A stretch of DNA of 14,611 bases from SIG672 sp045657105. Its GTDB lineage: Bacteria > Bacillota > Clostridia > Oscillospirales > CAG-272. The notes beneath the pieces are model-generated. The model saw only the letters and a program-made list of their open reading frames with translations, had not been told where the DNA came from and ran no database searches. The DNA lies in contig JAZOSN010000049.1 of assembly GCA_045657105.1 (NCBI GenBank), positions 1 through 14,611 on the forward strand, given 5' to 3'. Position numbers and translations under genes: made by a program. Below are positions 12,727 to 14,611 of the stretch, in pieces (positions within the stretch are counted from its first letter, which is position 1; the number at the start of each line of letters is the position of its first letter).

Positions 12727-14611
12727 ATGAGCGTATTTATAAGCTGGGCGGGGGCAGACAGAGAAGTAAAGAACGTTATTGCGGCAAAACTTCGCGAAGA
12801 AAAGCTGGAATACTTCGACTCTGACGAGTTTTGTAAAACCGATTTTTCTAAGGAATGTATTGAAAAAATTCGTCTTAGCAATATATTTATAGTAATTATA
12901 AGCGATGCTTCTATGGATCCGAAATCATACGTATTTAACGAGGTTGTGGAGGCTCGTCGTCTTGAGGGCGAAGGACTTCTTAATATACTTGTCTACAAAT
13001 TAACGGACAATCCTTATACAGAAAGATTCGCTTTCAATCTCAATCATATATCCGATGCAAATCATGTTGCGAGAACTCAAAAAATCTCGGGTGTCAGTGG
13101 AATAGACGCTTTGGTGAAAAGGGCAAAGACATTGATTGCACGTCGCCAGGAGGGTAATCCTGAGAAGCCGTGCGACGTACTTGTTCCCAAGCTGTCCGGC
13201 ATTTCCGTTTCTAAAACAAAATATTTTGTTGATGGAAGCCGTGATATAATTTTAGAACATATAGAAAGCGCCTTTGAGCGTTCGAATGTAATAATACTTT
13301 CCGAAATTTTCGGATTCGGAAAAAAGAGCGTTATTAAAAAGTACGTGCAAGAGCATCTTGAAATTTCGGCTATCGAAATACAGGGAATGCACGATTCGCT
13401 ACTTAACTTTTTCCTTACGGGATTGCACTTTACAAATATAAACGAGTCTGTTTTTGATAAGAAGAATGAAAAGGAAATCATATTCAAAAAATTCGAATTT
13501 CTCAGAAAACTAAGCGAGCGGGATATGATAGTCATATCCGACGTAAATCTCGATGGAAATGCAGATGAATTTATCTGCCGACTTCTCTCGGAACTAACCT
13601 GTCGGGTTGTGCTTATCACACAAGATTCTGCTACCGAATATGCTGATGATTTTCCTGTAATTGAAGTCGGAAAAATGAAGAACGAGTATCTTCTCGAGTT
13701 GTTTTTCCATTACTACAAGTGTGCAAATGACAGTGAAAGGGAAACTCTTACACCATATCTCGAACGTTTCTTTGATGACATTGGAGGACATACCAAAGCA
13801 GTAGAGCTTACCGCCACGGTTCTTTATAAGGAAATGAGAGCCACTCCTGAAGAGGTGATCTCACACCTGTCCGCCGGTTCTGATGACAACCGCGAGCTTA
13901 AATATAAAATTTTTGATATTTTTTCGGGACTGCTTTCTATTGAACACTTTACCGAAGCGGAAAAGAAAACGCTGTTTTTGATTTCTTTGATGGCCAATCC
14001 GGTAATTGACGAGAGAACGCTGCTAAGTCTTATGACCCAGTGCGATATTTTTGATCGTTCGGCAATTACATCGCTTGACGATCATAGATGGATAACGTAT
14101 GATGCACGTGCAAAAAATATACATATAGAGCCCATCATAGCGCAAATAAGTGTAAAAGAGTTTGCCGCCGAGGAAGAAAATATATCTTTGTGTTGTTTGG
14201 CTCATTTTGCAAGTATTTTCTATTCGAAGGAGTATAATATTGCAAGTGCAGGTGAGCAACTTGCCTTTATGGCTCGTGTTGAAAACTTTTTAACCCTGCT
14301 TAAACTTGACGATCTTAGCAGGACCGTAAAAGTATGCAAAAATCAGATCGCCACACCGATAAAAGATCTTGAAGAAATACGAATTGCGAAAGAGAACTTC
14401 TTGGCTCGTTATAAAGATATAGTATCTTCCCCCGAAAGTGAAGATGACGAAGCGGTTGATTTTGAAACAGAAGCGGCAAAATGGGTTTATTCGACCTTTT
14501 TTACGGCTTTGAAGGCTCTTGAAGTAGCTCCGACGCTTTATAATTTCGACAATGCCGGTAAATCGTCACTGGAAGAAATACGAAATATTTTTATAGACAA
14601 GGATATAGAAG
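12727..14611 (+). CDS. TIR-STAND (NLR-like) protein, probable antiphage defence; 3' end outside window
   Basis: 628 codons are visible without a stop; ATG 12727 follows AAAGGAG. The N-terminal TIR domain (about 1-115) starts with SVFISWAGADREV and has YFDSDEF as BB-loop-like segment; E72 in YVFNEVVEARR is the likely catalytic glutamate of an NAD-cleaving TIR. A STAND/NB-ARC-like ATPase follows (about 165-360). It has a degenerate P-loop EIFGFGKKS (193-201; lysine 200 replaces the usual Ser/Thr), Walker B-like DMIVISD (266-272) with a single acidic residue, a sensor segment RVVLITQDS, and IGGHTKAVEL (352-361) like the GxPLAL motif. Helical winged-helix-like sequence follows (about 395-480), then a helical part that continues past the window. 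Bacterial TIR-STAND proteins sense phage proteins and then deplete NAD (family knowledge). Here sensor and target are unknown. Confidence 0.82.
   Translation, partial: MSVFISWAGADREVKNVIAAKLREEKLEYFDSDEFCKTDFSKECIEKIRLSNIFIVIISDASMDPKSYVFNEVVEARRLEGEGLLNILVYKLTDNPYTERFAFNLNHISDANHVARTQKISGVSGIDALVKRAKTLIARRQEGNPEKPCDVLVPKLSGISVSKTKYFVDGSRDIILEHIESAFERSNVIILSEIFGFGKKSVIKKYVQEHLEISAIEIQGMHDSLLNFFLTGLHFTNINESVFDKKNEKEIIFKKFEFLRKLSERDMIVISDVNLDGNADEFICRLLSELTCRVVLITQDSATEYADDFPVIEVGKMKNEYLLELFFHYYKCANDSERETLTPYLERFFDDIGGHTKAVELTATVLYKEMRATPEEVISHLSAGSDDNRELKYKIFDIFSGLLSIEHFTEAEKKTLFLISLMANPVIDERTLLSLMTQCDIFDRSAITSLDDHRWITYDARAKNIHIEPIIAQISVKEFAAEEENISLCCLAHFASIFYSKEYNIASAGEQLAFMARVENFLTLLKLDDLSRTVKVCKNQIATPIKDLEEIRIAKENFLARYKDIVSSPESEDDEAVDFETEAAKWVYSTFFTALKALEVAPTLYNFDNAGKSSLEEIRNIFIDKDIE

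Noticed and set aside
13077..13619. 180-residue open frame on the - strand in the TIR-STAND region
   Set aside because: It lies opposite an uninterrupted + frame with recognisable TIR and STAND motifs and has serine-rich, unfamiliar sequence without a start signal.

Overview
The window looks like a chromosomal stretch of an uncultured gut-type Clostridia member (Bacillota). The reasons are consensus sigma-A promoters (TTGACA-17-TATAAT), strong AGGAGG-type ribosome binding sites, three classical Firmicute riboswitches (FMN, SAM-I, cobalamin), energy-coupling-factor (ECF) vitamin transporters, RecD2 without RecBC, and moderate GC. The genus cannot be read from the sequence. All recognised genes are on the + strand.

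Layout. (1) Positions 1-777: the 3' two thirds of tuf (EF-Tu) and its terminator. (2) 784-2079: an FMN riboswitch controlling ribU (riboflavin ECF S component), followed by a COG2426-type small membrane protein. (3) 2087-6747: a consensus promoter, a SAM-I riboswitch with terminator, metK, a 56-codon membrane ORF, recD2 and comFC, apparently one transcription unit. (4) 6748-11059: a promoter and cobalamin riboswitch with terminator, then five closely packed genes: a basic protein with a homing-endonuclease-associated-repeat-like domain, a membrane-anchored DUF4430 (transcobalamin-like) protein, EcfT, a fused double-ATPase EcfA, and an S component. Together these read as a B12-regulated, probably B12-importing, ECF system with two unusual accessory genes. 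(5) 11080-11232: a promoter and initiator tRNA-fMet. (6) 11234-14611: an accessory region. It holds a nested repeat cluster, two terminators, a promoter, a translationally coupled pair (S23-type four-helix-bundle protein plus a miniature pyroglutamyl-peptidase-like protein), a terminator, a 500-base gene-free stretch with a GC-rich structured block, and a promoter driving a TIR-STAND (NLR-like) gene that runs off the end.

How it fits together. The first 11 kb is mostly vitamin and cofactor housekeeping under direct metabolite sensing: FMN for riboflavin uptake, SAM for SAM synthesis and, by inference, cobalamin for cobalamin uptake. The region after tRNA-fMet has a different character: AT-richer codons in the S23/Pcp pair, repeats and a defence-type gene. 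It looks like an acquired island. The most novel points are the coupled S23/Pcp-like pair, the TIR-STAND protein with a degenerate P-loop, the GC-rich block between them, the accessory genes of the B12 ECF operon, and a 14-base box placed identically upstream of the metK and tRNA-fMet promoters.
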